From Yamagishiella unicocca (taxonomy: Eukaryota; Chlorophyta; Chlorophyceae; Chlamydomonadales; Volvocaceae): a DNA stretch of 64,000 nt. This document shows, one piece after another, positions 10,987 to 21,240 of the stretch (position 1 is the stretch's first letter; each line of letters begins with the position of its first letter). Location of the stretch: NCBI GenBank assembly GCA_003116995.1, contig BDSL01000020.1, positions 1,209,448 to 1,273,447 on the forward strand, given 5' to 3'. The position numbers and the translations under genes are program-made. The notes beneath the pieces are model-generated. The model worked only from the letters and a program-made list of their open reading frames with translations. It had not been told where the DNA came from and made no database searches.

Positions 10987-11825
10987 CTACCACAGCACGA
11001 CAGCCTCCCGCTGGCACTTCTTGACGGAAGCCCACACACCAACATAATTCTCCGCCACGTAGTCTGGCTTCTCGTCAGCTGCTGTTGCTGCCTTGCCCTT
11101 CACAGGCTTGTCAGGTTCCCTGTGTCAAAGAGCAAAGGTGTATGATGAGATCCGACAGTGGAGTTTGTTAGCTTGTAGATATGAATTCATGTCATGCATA
11201 TCTGCATTAATAAACTTACTCCTTGCGGCGCCCAACATCTGCAGGCTTGAGGGCGTTCACCACCATCCCCGCTAGCAGCAGCAGGCTCAAGCCGACCGTG
11301 AGTAGGTGGTTGCGGACTACTACACCAGCATCCTCGTCACGAAGAATTGATACCAAGAGCGTTGAAAACTGGTCATACGTGCACTCATCTTGCTGGAGAA
11401 GCTTTTCGATCGCATCCACCCCCGTCTTGCCAATAGCTAAGAAGCTCGCAGGCGCAAGGTCAATGCCGGTGTTAAATGATGGAATACGACCAGGGCCAAT
11501 GTTGATGAGGGCGCTGCGCTGTTGTTGCCGCTGAACAGGTTGACCGTGAGGCGGGTCAAACCTTTGGCGCTTGGACTGGGGCGCGTTCTGTTCACCGACG
11601 TAGTCGTCAAGAGGATTACCATCACCATCATATAGGACTCGATTCATCTGCGCTGTCAAGCTCGAGCGGTATGAGAATGTTGACCCAGTCAATATCTGTA
11701 TCCTTATTCAAAGGTTAGCATGCAGTGTATGTTAAGTAAGGTCAAAGCCAATTTGTTTATAATTTGCGTTGTAAGTAGCGTATGTTCACTGGCATCCAAC
11801 TTGTTTGGCCCAAGGCGTGATGCAT
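10987..11825 (-). CDS. Transposon-borne spliced gene of unknown function
   Basis: Proposed exons on the minus strand are 11825-11790, 11695-11220 and 11119-10987 (about 214 residues); a safer start is the ATG at 11647, giving 186 residues. The intron at 11219-11120 is 100 nt, begins GTAAGT, ends TTTGACACAG, and its removal keeps the frame (phase 2). The intron at 11789-11696 is 94 nt with TGCTAACC as branch site 20 nt before ACAG, but its donor GTGAAC is weaker. The protein is hydrophilic at first with a basic KRQR cluster (residues 26-29 from the 11647 ATG) and a Gln-rich run, then a helical region, then a hydrophobic segment of 20 residues (114-133) that could be a membrane helix. It ends with a Lys/Ala-rich exon containing DYVAENYVGVWASVKKC. 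The stop is TAG at 10989-10987; alternatively a third intron (10990-10809) leads to a Gly/Pro/Lys-rich exon. I recognise no family. It could be an accessory transposition protein or a captured host exon set. Confidence 0.5.
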
Positions 11826-12224
11826 GCCGTACAATCCCGTGCTGCTGATCAAAAGTTGCCTCCTGCCAGTCTAAGCTTTATTCTATGCATTTCTGTTAGA
11901 CGGCTATGATCCAAGCATTTTTGATATAGCCCTGGTTGCCTGGCATGCATGTAGTGCCGGCCCTGCATCTGTACATGCGGCTGGGAAGCACGCCCGGCCG
12001 GGCTCACGCTGCCATTTGATTCACAGCTGAAGTGCCCCGTGCTCAAAAACGTCCCACATCGTGCGACTGATGGGCCGTGGCACCTGCCGGAGTCGATTTT
12101 GCCATGTATGGCCATGCATGGCTGATCAGTTCCTGGTAGGTTGTGATTGCATGGCATTGGAATATCCTCATATCAAGGCACCATACGTACCCCGCGGTGA
12201 GGTGCCTACGTGTGTAGACGGCAT
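11826..12224. other. Transposon interior without a confident gene
   Basis: This stretch would be the 5' flank of the minus-strand gene. A possible further exon with natural composition lies at 11870-11790 on the minus strand, in a frame different from the proposed first exon (it reads ATFDQQHGIVRHASRLG), after an acceptor-like CTTAG. If that frame is used, the downstream exon would read NIDWVNILIPLELDS and stop early. I cannot decide between the two frames from sequence alone. Confidence 0.4.
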
Positions 12225-12295
12225 AGCCGGCTGGCTGCTGAGTGAGTAGCCGGCTGGCTGCTGAGTGAGTAGCCGGCTGGCTGCTGCATGTGTAG
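12225..12295 (+). repeat. 23-bp tandem repeat, three copies
   Basis: AGCCGGCTGGCTGCTGAGTG plus AGT is repeated with the last copy diverging into GCATGTGT. It lies inside the transposon between the gene and the minisatellite region. Confidence 0.85.
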
Positions 12296-12335
12296 CCAGC
12301 AGGCTGCTGCGACTACTCTCGCATCAGGTACAGTC

Positions 12336-12800
12336 TAATGATGGGAGATGTGTGCGTGCCTGCGGCTTGCCGTGGGGCCCACTTCTAGCTATCTAGCCAT
12401 GTGCGTGGGACAGCCCAGAGGACGATTGACTGTAGGCCCCATCCATGGTGTGTGCCGAGTGCATACGAACTGCTGTTGTGCGCCTTCTGCTGGGTTTGGC
12501 GTAGCAATGGGATAAGTGTCGTGGCTGCGGCTTGCTGCGGGGCAGCCCAGTGGATGATTGATGACTCTAAACCCCGTCCATGGTGTATGCTGAGCGCATA
12601 CAAACTGTTGTGCTTCTGCTGGTATTGGTGTAGTGATGGGAGATGGGAGATGTGTGCGTGCCTGTGGCTTGCCATGGGGCCCATGTCTAGCTAGCTAGCC
12701 ATGTGCCACACGCGGGACAGCCCAGTGGATGATTGACTGTACACTATGGAACTGTTGTGCTCTTTCTGCTGGGTTTGTTGTAGCGATGGGAGATGTGTCT
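12336..12800 (+). repeat. Three divergent tandem units of about 130-170 bp in the transposon
   Basis: Each unit contains GGGACAGCCCAG or GGGGCAGCCCAG, then a GATGATTGA-like motif, then an AACTGTTGTGC segment with CTTCTGCTGG, then GATGGGAGATGTGT. Units start near 12336, 12511 and 12636 and vary by indels. The last passes directly into the G-rich minisatellite. No reading frame is conserved between units. Confidence 0.75.
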
Positions 12801-12834
12801 CCGTCTCTGTCGGTCAGTGCAAGTGCCTCCGTCG

Positions 12835-13215
12835 GCATAGGGGACAGGGCACAGGGGCCAGGGCACAGGGGCCAGGACACAGGGGCCAGGGCATAGGGGA
12901 CAGGGCACAGGGGCCAGGGTACAGGGGCCAGGGCACAGGGCTAGGGCACAGGGTGCAGGGCTAGGGCCAGGGGTGCAGGGCCAGGGCGCAGGGTGCAGGG
13001 CCAGGGGCCAGGGTGCAGGGCCAGGGGCCAGGGTGCAGGGCCAGGGGGGGCAGCGCCAGGGGCCAGGGCGCAGGGCCAGGGGCCAGGGCGCAGGGCCAGG
13101 GGCCAGGGGCCAGGGCCAGGGGCCAGGGTGCAGGGCCAGGACCCAGGGTGCAGGGCCAGGTGCCAGTGCGCAGGGCCAGGGGCCAGGGGCCAGTGCGCAG
13201 GGCCAGGGTGCAGGG
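12835..13215 (+). repeat. G-rich minisatellite, first block
   Basis: Variants of a 14-bp unit (CAGGGGCCAGGGCA or CAGGGCCAGGGTG) are repeated in tandem. The plus strand has runs of three to four G separated by CCA and CACA or similar 3-4 base spacers, which meets the usual G-quadruplex rule almost continuously. Stop codons are nearly absent in all frames only because of the repeat composition, so the long Gly/Gln/Arg-rich and Pro/Leu/Trp-rich frames across it are not called genes. Confidence 0.95.
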
Positions 13216-13557
13216 TCGGTCGGTGCAAGTGCCTCCATCGGTCGGTGCACCAACCAACCACACCCCGCACTCACAAAAGTGCCTCTGTCAGTCGGTGCAA
13301 GTGCCTCCATCGGTCGGTCGGTTGTTGTACCGATGGGAGATGTGTCTCCGTCTTTGTCGGTCAGTGCAAGTGCCTCCGTCAGTGCACCATCTGTTGGCGC
13401 ACCAACCAGCCAAACCCCGGCCCCGCATTTGCACAAGTGCCTCCATCGGTCAGCACAAGTGCCTCCGTCGGCGCATCAACCTGCCCTGCCCCACCCCGCA
13501 CTCACGCAAGTGCCTCCGTTGGTTGGCACAAATGGCTCTGTCAGCACACCAACCCGC
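13216..13557 (+). repeat. Second minisatellite family between G-rich blocks
   Basis: A unit built around GCAAGTGCCTCCGTCGGTCG followed by GCACACCAACC and CACCCCGCACTC recurs about six times with divergence. One copy includes GATGGGAGATGTGTCTCCGT, also present at 12785-12804, showing exchange between the repeat families. Confidence 0.85.
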
Positions 13558-14683
13558 CAGGGGCCAGGGTGCAGGGCCAGGGGCCAGTGTGTAGGGCCAG
13601 GGGCCAGGGGCCAGGGCACAGGGGCCAGCGTGCAAGGCCAGGTCACAGGGGCCAGGGGCCAGGGCACAGGGGCCAGGGTACAGGGGCCAGGGCACAGGGG
13701 CCAGGGCACAGGGGCCAGGGTACAGGGGCCAGGGCACAGGGGTCAGGGCATAGGGGACAGGGCACAGGGGCCAGGGCATAGGGGACAGGGCACAGGGGCC
13801 AGGGTACAGGGGCCAGGGCACAGGGCTAGGGCACAGGGTGCAGGGCTAGGGCCCAGGGTGCAGGGCCAGGGCGCAGGGTGCAAGGCCAGGGGCCAGGGTG
13901 CAGGGCACAGGGGCCAGGGCACAGGGGCGAGGGCACAGGGCCCGCCAGGGGACACCGAGCAGGGCCAGGGGCCAGGGGCCAGGGCACAGGGGCCAGGGCA
14001 CAGGGGCCAGGGCACAGGGGCCAGGGCACAGGGGCCAGGGCACAGGGGCCAGGGCACAGGGGCCAGGGCACAGGGGCCAGGGCACAGGGGCCAGGGCACA
14101 GGGGCCAGGGCATAGGGGCCAGGGCACAGGGGCCAGGGCACAGGGGCCAGGGCACAGGGGCCAGGGCACAGGGGCCAGGGCACAGGGGCCAGGGCATAGG
14201 GGACAGGGCACATGGGCCAGGGTACAGAAGCCAGGGCACAGGGCCAGGGCACAGGGGCCAGGGCACAGGGGCCAGGGCATAGGGGACAGGGCACAGGGGC
14301 CAGGGTACAGAAGCCAGGGCACAGGGCCAGGGCACAGGGGCCAGGGCACAGGGGCCAGGGCACAGGGGCCAGGGCACAGGGGCCAGGGCACAGGGGCCAG
14401 GGCACAGGGGCCAGGGCACAGGGGCCAGGGCACAGGGGCCAGGGCACAGGGGCCAGGACACAGGGGCCAGGGCATAGGGCCAGGGCACAGGGTGCAGGGC
14501 TAGGGCCCAGGGTGCAGGGCCAGGGGCCAGGGTGCTGGGCCAGGGGCCAGGGTGCAGGGCCAGGGGGGGCAGCCAGGGGCCAGGGCGCAGGGCCAGGGGC
14601 CAGGGTGCAGGGCCAGGGGCCTGGGCGCAGGGCCAGGACCCAGGGTGCAGGGCCAGGGGCCAGGGCGCAGGGCCAGGGGCCAG
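13558..14683 (+). repeat. G-rich minisatellite, second and longest block
   Basis: About 1.1 kb of the 14-bp unit CAGGGGCCAGGGCA. The central part (about 13970-14200 and 14335-14460) is almost perfectly regular, while the edges carry GGTGCAGGGCC-type variants. An internal duplication with AGAAGCCAGGG occurs at about 14226 and 14310. G runs lie on the plus strand throughout. Confidence 0.95.
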
Positions 14684-14850
14684 CCAAACCCCGCCCCCGC
14701 ACTCGCGCAAGTGCCCCCATTGGTCGGTGCAAGTGGCTCTGCCAGCACACCAACCCGCCACACCCCGCCCCGCACTCGTGCAAGTGCCTCCGTCGGTCGG
14801 TGCAAGTGGCTCTGTCAGCACACCAACCAACCACACCCCGCCCTGCACTC
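14684..14850 (+). repeat. Second minisatellite family, right copy
   Basis: About three units of GTGCAAGTGGCTCTGTCAGC with CACACCAACC and CACCCCGCCC, related to 13216-13557. Its presence on both sides of the G-rich block indicates that the compound unit expanded as a whole. Confidence 0.85.
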
Positions 14851-14949
14851 GTATGCAGAAAGTCTAGTGACTGTGGGAGACGTTGGCATTAACAATTTGC
14901 TCCTCTATCGATTACATTGACAAACAAACATAAAAACGCCCAGTACTGA

Positions 14950-15255
14950 CATCCAACAAAGGAAATGTAAGCGCACAGGGCTATCATCGGAATACCTTGC
15001 GTATTGATGAACGCCTAATATGTAAATAGTCCACCTGCCCATTCCTTCGAGGATGGCTGCACTAGTGAGGCGGCTCCTTGCTGCCGTACGTCTTCAGTGG
15101 CGACATACGACATCCAACGGAACAAGGCTTCCCACAGGGCTATCGTCGGGACACCTTGCGTATTGGTGAGCGCCTAATATGTAAATAGTACACCTGCCCT
15201 TTCCTTCGAGGCAGGATGGCTGCACTAGTGAGGGGGCTCCTTGCTGCATTACGTT
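14950..15255 (+). repeat. Tandem duplication of about 160 bp in the transposon
   Basis: Two copies starting CATCCAAC at 14950 and 15111 share CACAGGGCTATC, CCTTGCGTATTG, GCGCCTAATATGTAAATAG or ACGCCTAATATGTAAATAG, and GGATGGCTGCACTAGTGAGG, with a constant offset of 159-161 bp and scattered differences. No gene is called here. Confidence 0.88.
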
Positions 15256-15785
15256 TTTTTGCCAGGGTTGCTAGAGTTTCCAGGCATTTATATTGGCGCT
15301 AAAATAGCTGAAGCCTGGAGGCATGCATGTTAAATGATCCTTGGCCGCCTGTTATCGGAGGGTCACCGAGTCAGGCCAGGTTACCTGCTCAAGCAGGGGC
15401 GCAGCTTCTATTTACGGCTTCATGGATAAAACGATGTTTGCTTCTTTTGAATGCTATGGACGTCAACGCGAACAATGGCGAAAGATTTCGCATCAGCACG
15501 ATGGTGAAGAGTCCGCACTGCTCGAAGAGAGGATCCACTGTTGACAACTCTGTAACGATTAGCATAGCCGTCGATATATAATGCATCCATGTTTGTTGGG
15601 AGACAGCGGCTTTTCAGTCGTGCTACAACCTGGTCGCTTTTCAGGGTCGCCGGAGTTGCCAGACATCGACATTGGTGCAAAAATATTACATTGTATGGGC
15701 TTCATGGATAATTGATCCTCGGCCGACTGTAACTGGGGGGTTACCGAGCTCGGCAGGGTTACCGGGCGAGCTGAGGGAGGGATTA
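15250..15785 (+). repeat. Duplicated right subterminal region, offset about 378 bp
   Basis: Sequence at about 15250-15400 (TTGCCAGGGTTG, ATTGGCGC, TGATCCTTGGCCGCCTGTTA, GGGTCACCGAGTC, GGTTACC) recurs at about 15638-15785 in the same order with 378-379 bp offset. A GGCTTCATGGATAA motif is also found twice (near 15415 and 15697). The intervening stretch 15401-15637 contains only short overlapping open frames and no gene I would call. The copy nearest the terminus leads directly into the right inverted repeat. Confidence 0.8.
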
Positions 15786-15798
15786 CCCTGGGTCAGCC

Positions 15799-15828
15799 AG
15801 GGTAACACTGGGCCGGACTGCCATAGGG
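15799..15828 (-). repeat. Right terminal inverted repeat of the transposon
   Basis: Reverse complement of this segment begins CCCTATGGCAG and has TTACCCT at positions 24-30, as in the left terminus. The inner TTACCCT is probably part of the subterminal GGTTAC motif series. Confidence 0.9.
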
Positions 15829-15831
15829 TAG
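15829..15831 (+). other. Target site duplication, right copy (TAG)
   Basis: Partner of the TAG at 10053-10055. Because the element ends in GGG and the satellite has G before TAG, a 4-bp GTAG duplication cannot be strictly excluded, but symmetric termini favour 3 bp. Confidence 0.85.
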
Positions 15832-18800
15832 GACAAGGCAAACCTGGGCAGTTACCTCATTGCTCTGTGCTTTGCTAACCACCATGGCCATTTTCAGGTA
15901 CCTCTTGCGGTTTGCTGCTGGCCCCAACTCTTTCGGTATTGATTATTAACATCATTGAAAGATCAAAGCGCAAGTTTGGCGCCATTTGGTCCAAGCACTG
16001 CACCCGTAGGACAAGGCAAACCTGGGCAGTTACCTCATTGCTCTGTGCTTTGCTAACCACCATGGCCATTTTCAGGTACCTCTTGCGGTTTGCTGCTGGC
16101 CCCAAATCTTTCGGTATTGATTATAAATATCATTGAAAGATCAAAGCGCAAGCTTGGTGCCATTTGGTCAGGGCAATGCACCTGTAGGACAAGGCAAACC
16201 TGGACAGTTAGCTTGTTGATTGCTCTGTGCTTTGCTAACCACCATGGCCATTTGCAGGTACCTCTTGCGCTTTGCTGCTGGCCCCAACTCTTTCGGTATT
16301 GATTATTAACATCATTGAAAGATCAAAGCGCAAGTTTGGTGCCATTTGGCCAAAGCACTGCACCTGTAGGACAAGGCACCCCTGAGCAGTTTGCTCGTTG
16401 CTCTGTGCTTTGCTAACCACCATGGCCATTTTCAGGTACCTGTTGCGGTTTGCTGCTGGCCCCAAATCTTTCGGTAATAATTATAAATATCATTGAATGA
16501 TCAAAGCGCAAGTTTGGTGCCATTTGGTCAAGGCACTGCACCCGTAGGACAAGGCAAACCTGAGCAGTTACCTCGTTGCTCTGTGCTTTGCTAACCACCA
16601 TGGCCATTTTCAGGTACCTCTTGCGGTTTGCTGCTGGCCCCAACTCTTTCGGTATTGATTATTAACATCATTGAAAGACCAAAGCGCAAGTTTGGTGCCA
16701 TTTGGTCCAAGCACTGCACCCGTAGGACAAGGCAAACCTGGGCAGTTACCTCATTGCTCTGTGCTTTGCTAACCACCATGGCCATTTTCAGGTACCTCTT
16801 GCGGTTTGCTGCTGGCCCCAACTCTTTCGGTATTGATTATTAACATAATTGAAAGATCAAAGCGCAAGTTTGGCGCCATTTGGTCCAAGCAATGCACCCG
16901 TAGGACAAGGCAAACCTGGGCAGTTACCTCATTGCTCTGTGCTTTGCTAACCACCATGGCCATTTTCAGGTACCTCTTGCGGTTTGCTGCTGGCCCCAAA
17001 TCTTTTCGGTATTGATTATTAATATCATTGAAAGATTAAAGCGCAAGCTTGGTGCCATTTGGTCAAGGCACTGCACCTGTAGGACAGGGCAAACCTGGGC
17101 AGTTAGCTCGTGTATCTGTGCTTTGCTAACCACCATGGCCATTTTCAGGTACCTCTTGCGGTTTGCTGCTGGCCCCAAATCTTTCGGTATTGATTATTAA
17201 CATCATTGAAAGATCAAAGCGCAAGCTTGGTGCCATTTGGTCAGGGCACTGCACCTGTAGGAAAAGCAAACCTGGACAGTTAGCCCGTTGCTCTGTGCTT
17301 TGCTACCCACCATGGCCATTTTCAGGTACCTCTTCCAGTTTGCTGCTGGCCCCAACTCTTTCGGTATTGATTATTAACATCATTGAAAGATCAAAGCGCA
17401 AGCTTGGTGCCATTTGGTCAAGGCACTGCACCTGTAGGACAGGGCAAACCTGGGCAGTTACCTCGTTGCTCTGTGCTTTGCTAACCACCATGGCCATTTT
17501 CAGGTACCTCTTGCGGTTTGCTGCTGGCCCCAAATTTTTCGGTATTGATTATTAACATCATTGAAAGATCAAAGTGCAAGCTTGTTGCCATTTGGTCAAG
17601 GCACTGCACCTGTAGGACAGGGCAAACCTGGGCAGTTAGCTCGTTGCTCTGTGCTTTGCTAACCACCATGGCCATTTTCAGGTACCTGTTGCGGTTTGCT
17701 GCTGGCCCCAAATCTTTCGGTATTGATTATTAACATCATTGAAGGATCAAAGCGCAAGTTTGGTGCCATTTGGTCAAGGCAATGCACCTGTAGTACAAGG
17801 CAAACCTGGGCAGTTACCTCATTGCTCTGTGCTTTGCTAACCACCATGGCCATTTTCAGGTACCTGTTGCGGTTTGCTGCTGGCCCGAAATCGTTTCGGT
17901 ATTGATTATTAACATCATTGAAAGACCAAAGCGCAAGTTTGGTGCCATTTGGTCAGGGCAATGCACCTGTAGGACAAGGCACCCCTGAGCAGTTTGCTCG
18001 TGTATCTGTGCTTTGCTAACCACCATGGCCATTTTCAGGTACCTCTTGCGGTTTGCTGCTGGCCCCAATTCTTTCGGTATTGATTATTAACATCATTGAA
18101 AGATCAAAGCGCAAGTTTGGTGCCATTTGGCCAAGGCAATTCACCTGTAGGACAAGGCAAACCTGAGCAGTTACCTCGTTGCTCTGTGCTTTGCTAACCA
18201 CCATGGCCATTTTCAGGTACCTCTTGCGGTTTGCTGCTGGCCCCAAATCGTTTCGGTATTGATTATTAACATCATTGAAATATCAAAGCGCAAGTTTGGT
18301 GCCATTTGGTCAAGGCAATGCACCTGTAGGACAGGGCAAACCTGGACAGTTAGCTTGTTGCTCTGTGCTTTGCTAACCACCATGGCCATTTTCAGGTACC
18401 TCTTGCGCTTTGCTGCTGGCCCCAACTCTTTCGGTATTGATTATTAACATCATTGAAAGACCAAAGCGCAAGTTTGGTGCCATTTGGTCAGGGCAATGCA
18501 CCTGTAGGACAAGGCACCCCTGAGCAGTTTGCTCGTTGCTCTGTGCTTTGCTAACCACCATGGCCATTTTCAGGTACCTCTTGCGGTTTGCTGCTGGCCC
18601 CAAATCGTTTCGGTATTGATTATTAACATCATTGAAAGATCAAAGCGCAAGTTTGGTGCCATTTGGCCAAGGCAATTCACCTGTAGGACAAGGCAAACCT
18701 GAGCAGTTACCTCGTTGCTCTGTGCTTTGCTAAACACCATGGCCATTTTCAGGTACCTCTTGCGGTTTGCTGCTGGCCCCAAATCGTTTCGGTATTGATT

Positions 18801-21240
18801 ATTAACATCATTGAAATATCAAAGCGCAAGTTTGGTGCCATTTGGTCAAGGCAATGCACCTGTAGGACAGGGCAAACCTGGACAGTTAGCTTGTTGCTCT
18901 GTGCTTTGCTAACCACCATGGCCATTTTCAGGTACCTCTTGCGCTTTGCTGCTGGCCCCAACTCTTTCGGTATTGATTATTAACATCATTGAAAGATCAA
19001 AGCGCAAGCTTGGTGCCATTTGGTCAAGGCAATGCACCTGTAGGACAAGGCAAACCTGGACAGTTAGCTTGTTGCTCTGTGCTTTGCTAACCACCATGGC
19101 CATTTTCAGGTACCTGTTGCGCTTTGCTGCTGGCCCCAACTCTTTCGGTATTGATTATTAACATCATTGAAAGATCAAAGCGCAAGTTTGGTGCCATTTG
19201 GCCAAAGCACTGCACCTGTAGGACAAGGCAAACCTGGGCAGTTACCTCGTTGCTCTGTGCTTTGCTAACCACCATGGCCATTTTCAGGTACCTGTTGCGG
19301 TTTGCTGCTGGCCCCAAATCTTTTCGGTAATGATTATAAATATCATTGAATGATCAAAGCGCAAGTTTGGTGCCATTTGGTCAAGGCACTGCACCCGTAG
19401 GACAAGGCAAACCTGGGCAGTTAGCTTGTTGCTCTGTGCTTTGCTAACCACCATGGCCATTTTCAGGTACCTCTTGCGCTTTGCTGCTGGCTCCAACTCT
19501 TTCGGTATTGATTATTAACATCATTGAAAGATCAAAGCGCAAGTTTGGTGCCATTTGGTCAAGGCAATGCACCTGTAGGACAAGGCAAACCTGGGCAGTT
19601 ACCTCGTTGCTCTGTGCTTTGCTAACCACCATGGCCATTTTCAGATACCTGTTGCGGTTTGCTGCTGGCCCCAAATGTTTTCGGTAATGATTATAAATAT
19701 CATTGAAAGATCAAAGCGCAAGTTTGGTGCCATTTGGTCAAGGCACTGCACCCGTAGGACAAGGCAAACCTGAGCAGTTACCTCGTTGCTCTGTGCTTTG
19801 CTAACCACCATGGCCATTTTCAGGTACCTCTTGCGGTTTGCTGCTGGCCCCAACTCTTTCGGTATTGATTATTAACATCATTGAAATACCAAAGCGCAAG
19901 TTTGGTGCCATTTGGTCAAGGCACTGCACCCGTAGGACAAGGCAAACCTGGGCAGTTACCTCATTGCTCTGTGCTTTGCTAACCACCATGGCCATTTTCA
20001 GGTACCTCTTGCGGTTTGCTGCTGGCCCCAAATCTTTCGGTATTGATTATTAATATCATTGAAAGATCAAAGCGCAAGCTTGGTGCCATTTGGTCAGGGC
20101 ACTGCACCTGTAGGACAAGCAAACCTGGGCAGTTAGCTCGTTGCTCTGTGCTTTGCTAAACACCATGGCCATTTTCAGGTACCTGTTGCGGTTTGCTGCT
20201 GGCCCCAAATCTTTCGGTATTGATTATTAACATCATTGAAAGACCAAAGCGCAAGTTTGGTGCCATTTGGTCCAAGCACTGCACCCGTAGGACAAGGCAA
20301 ACCTGAACAGTTACCTCATTGCTCTGTGCTTTGCTAACCACCATGGCCATTTTCAGGTACCTCTTGCGGTTTGCTGCTGGCCCCAACTCTTTCGGTATTG
20401 ATTATTAACATCATTGAAAGATCAAAGCGCAAGTTTGGCGCCATTTGGTCCAAGCACTGCACCCGTAGGACAAGGCAAACCTGGGCAGTTACCTCATTGC
20501 TCTGTGCTTTGCTAACCACCATGGCCATTTTCAGGTACCTCTTGCGGTTTGCTGCTGGCCCCAAATCTTTCGGTATTGATTATTAATATCATTGAAAGAT
20601 CAAAGCGCAAGCTTGGGGCCATTTGGTCAGGGCACTGCACCTGTAGGACAAGCAAACCTGCGCAGTTAGCTCGTTGCTCTGTGCTTTGCTAACCACCATG
20701 GCCATTTTCAGGTACCTGTTGCGGTTTGCTGCTGGCCCCCAATCTTTCGGTATTGATTATTAACATCATTGAAAGACCAAAGCGCAAGTTTGGTGCCATT
20801 TGGTCAAGGCAATGCACCTGTACGACAAGGCAAACCTGGGCAGTTACCTCGTTGCTCTGTGCTTTGCTACCCACCATGGCCATTTTCAGGTACCTGTTGC
20901 GGTTTGCTGCTGGCCCCAACTCTTTCGGTATTGATTATAAATATCATTGAAAGATCAAAGCGCAAGCTTGGTGCCATTTGGTCAAGGCACTGCACCTGTA
21001 GGACAGGGCAAACCTGGGCAGTTAGCTCGTGTATCTGTGCTTTGCTAACCACCATGGCCATTTTCAGGTACCTCTTGCGGTTTGCTGCTGGCCCCAAATC
21101 TTTCGGTATTGATTATTAACATCATTGAAAGATCAAAGCGCAAGCTTGATGCCATTTGGTCAGGGCACTGCACCTGTAGGAAAAGCAAACCTGGGCAGTT
21201 ACCTCGTTGCTCTGTGCTTTGCTAACCACCATGGCCATTT

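Larger units (their letters stand above)
10056..15828. mobile_element. 5.8-kb DNA (class II) transposon inserted in the satellite
   Basis: The element starts CCCTATGGCAG and ends CTGCCATAGGG, an inverted pair of 11 bp that extends with mismatches to 30 bp. It is flanked by TAG at 10053-10055 and TAG at 15829-15831. Joining the flanks with one TAG restores an uninterrupted monomer matching the type near 7.5 kb, which proves insertion into an existing array. Both ends carry several GGTTAC/GTAACC motifs, a usual place for transposase binding. Inside are a small spliced minus-strand gene, several tandem duplications and a 1.9-kb G-rich minisatellite. I found no recognisable transposase or DDE motif, so the copy may be non-autonomous. 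A 3-bp target duplication with terminal inverted repeats is known for CACTA/CMC, Harbinger, Zator and some Academ elements; the termini do not settle which. Confidence 0.92.

Noticed and set aside
12973..14892. Long Gly/Gln/Arg-rich (plus) and Pro/Leu/Trp-rich (minus) open frames, up to 380 codons, resembling collagen- or wall-like proteins
   Set aside because: The 14-bp unit lacks stop codons in all six frames, so long frames are expected by composition. All three frames on each strand encode the same 14-residue cycle.
10056..15828. LTR retrotransposon as an alternative for the insertion
   Set aside because: The ends are inverted, not direct, repeats. There are no TG...CA termini, primer-binding site or reverse-transcriptase motifs, and the target duplication is 3 bp.
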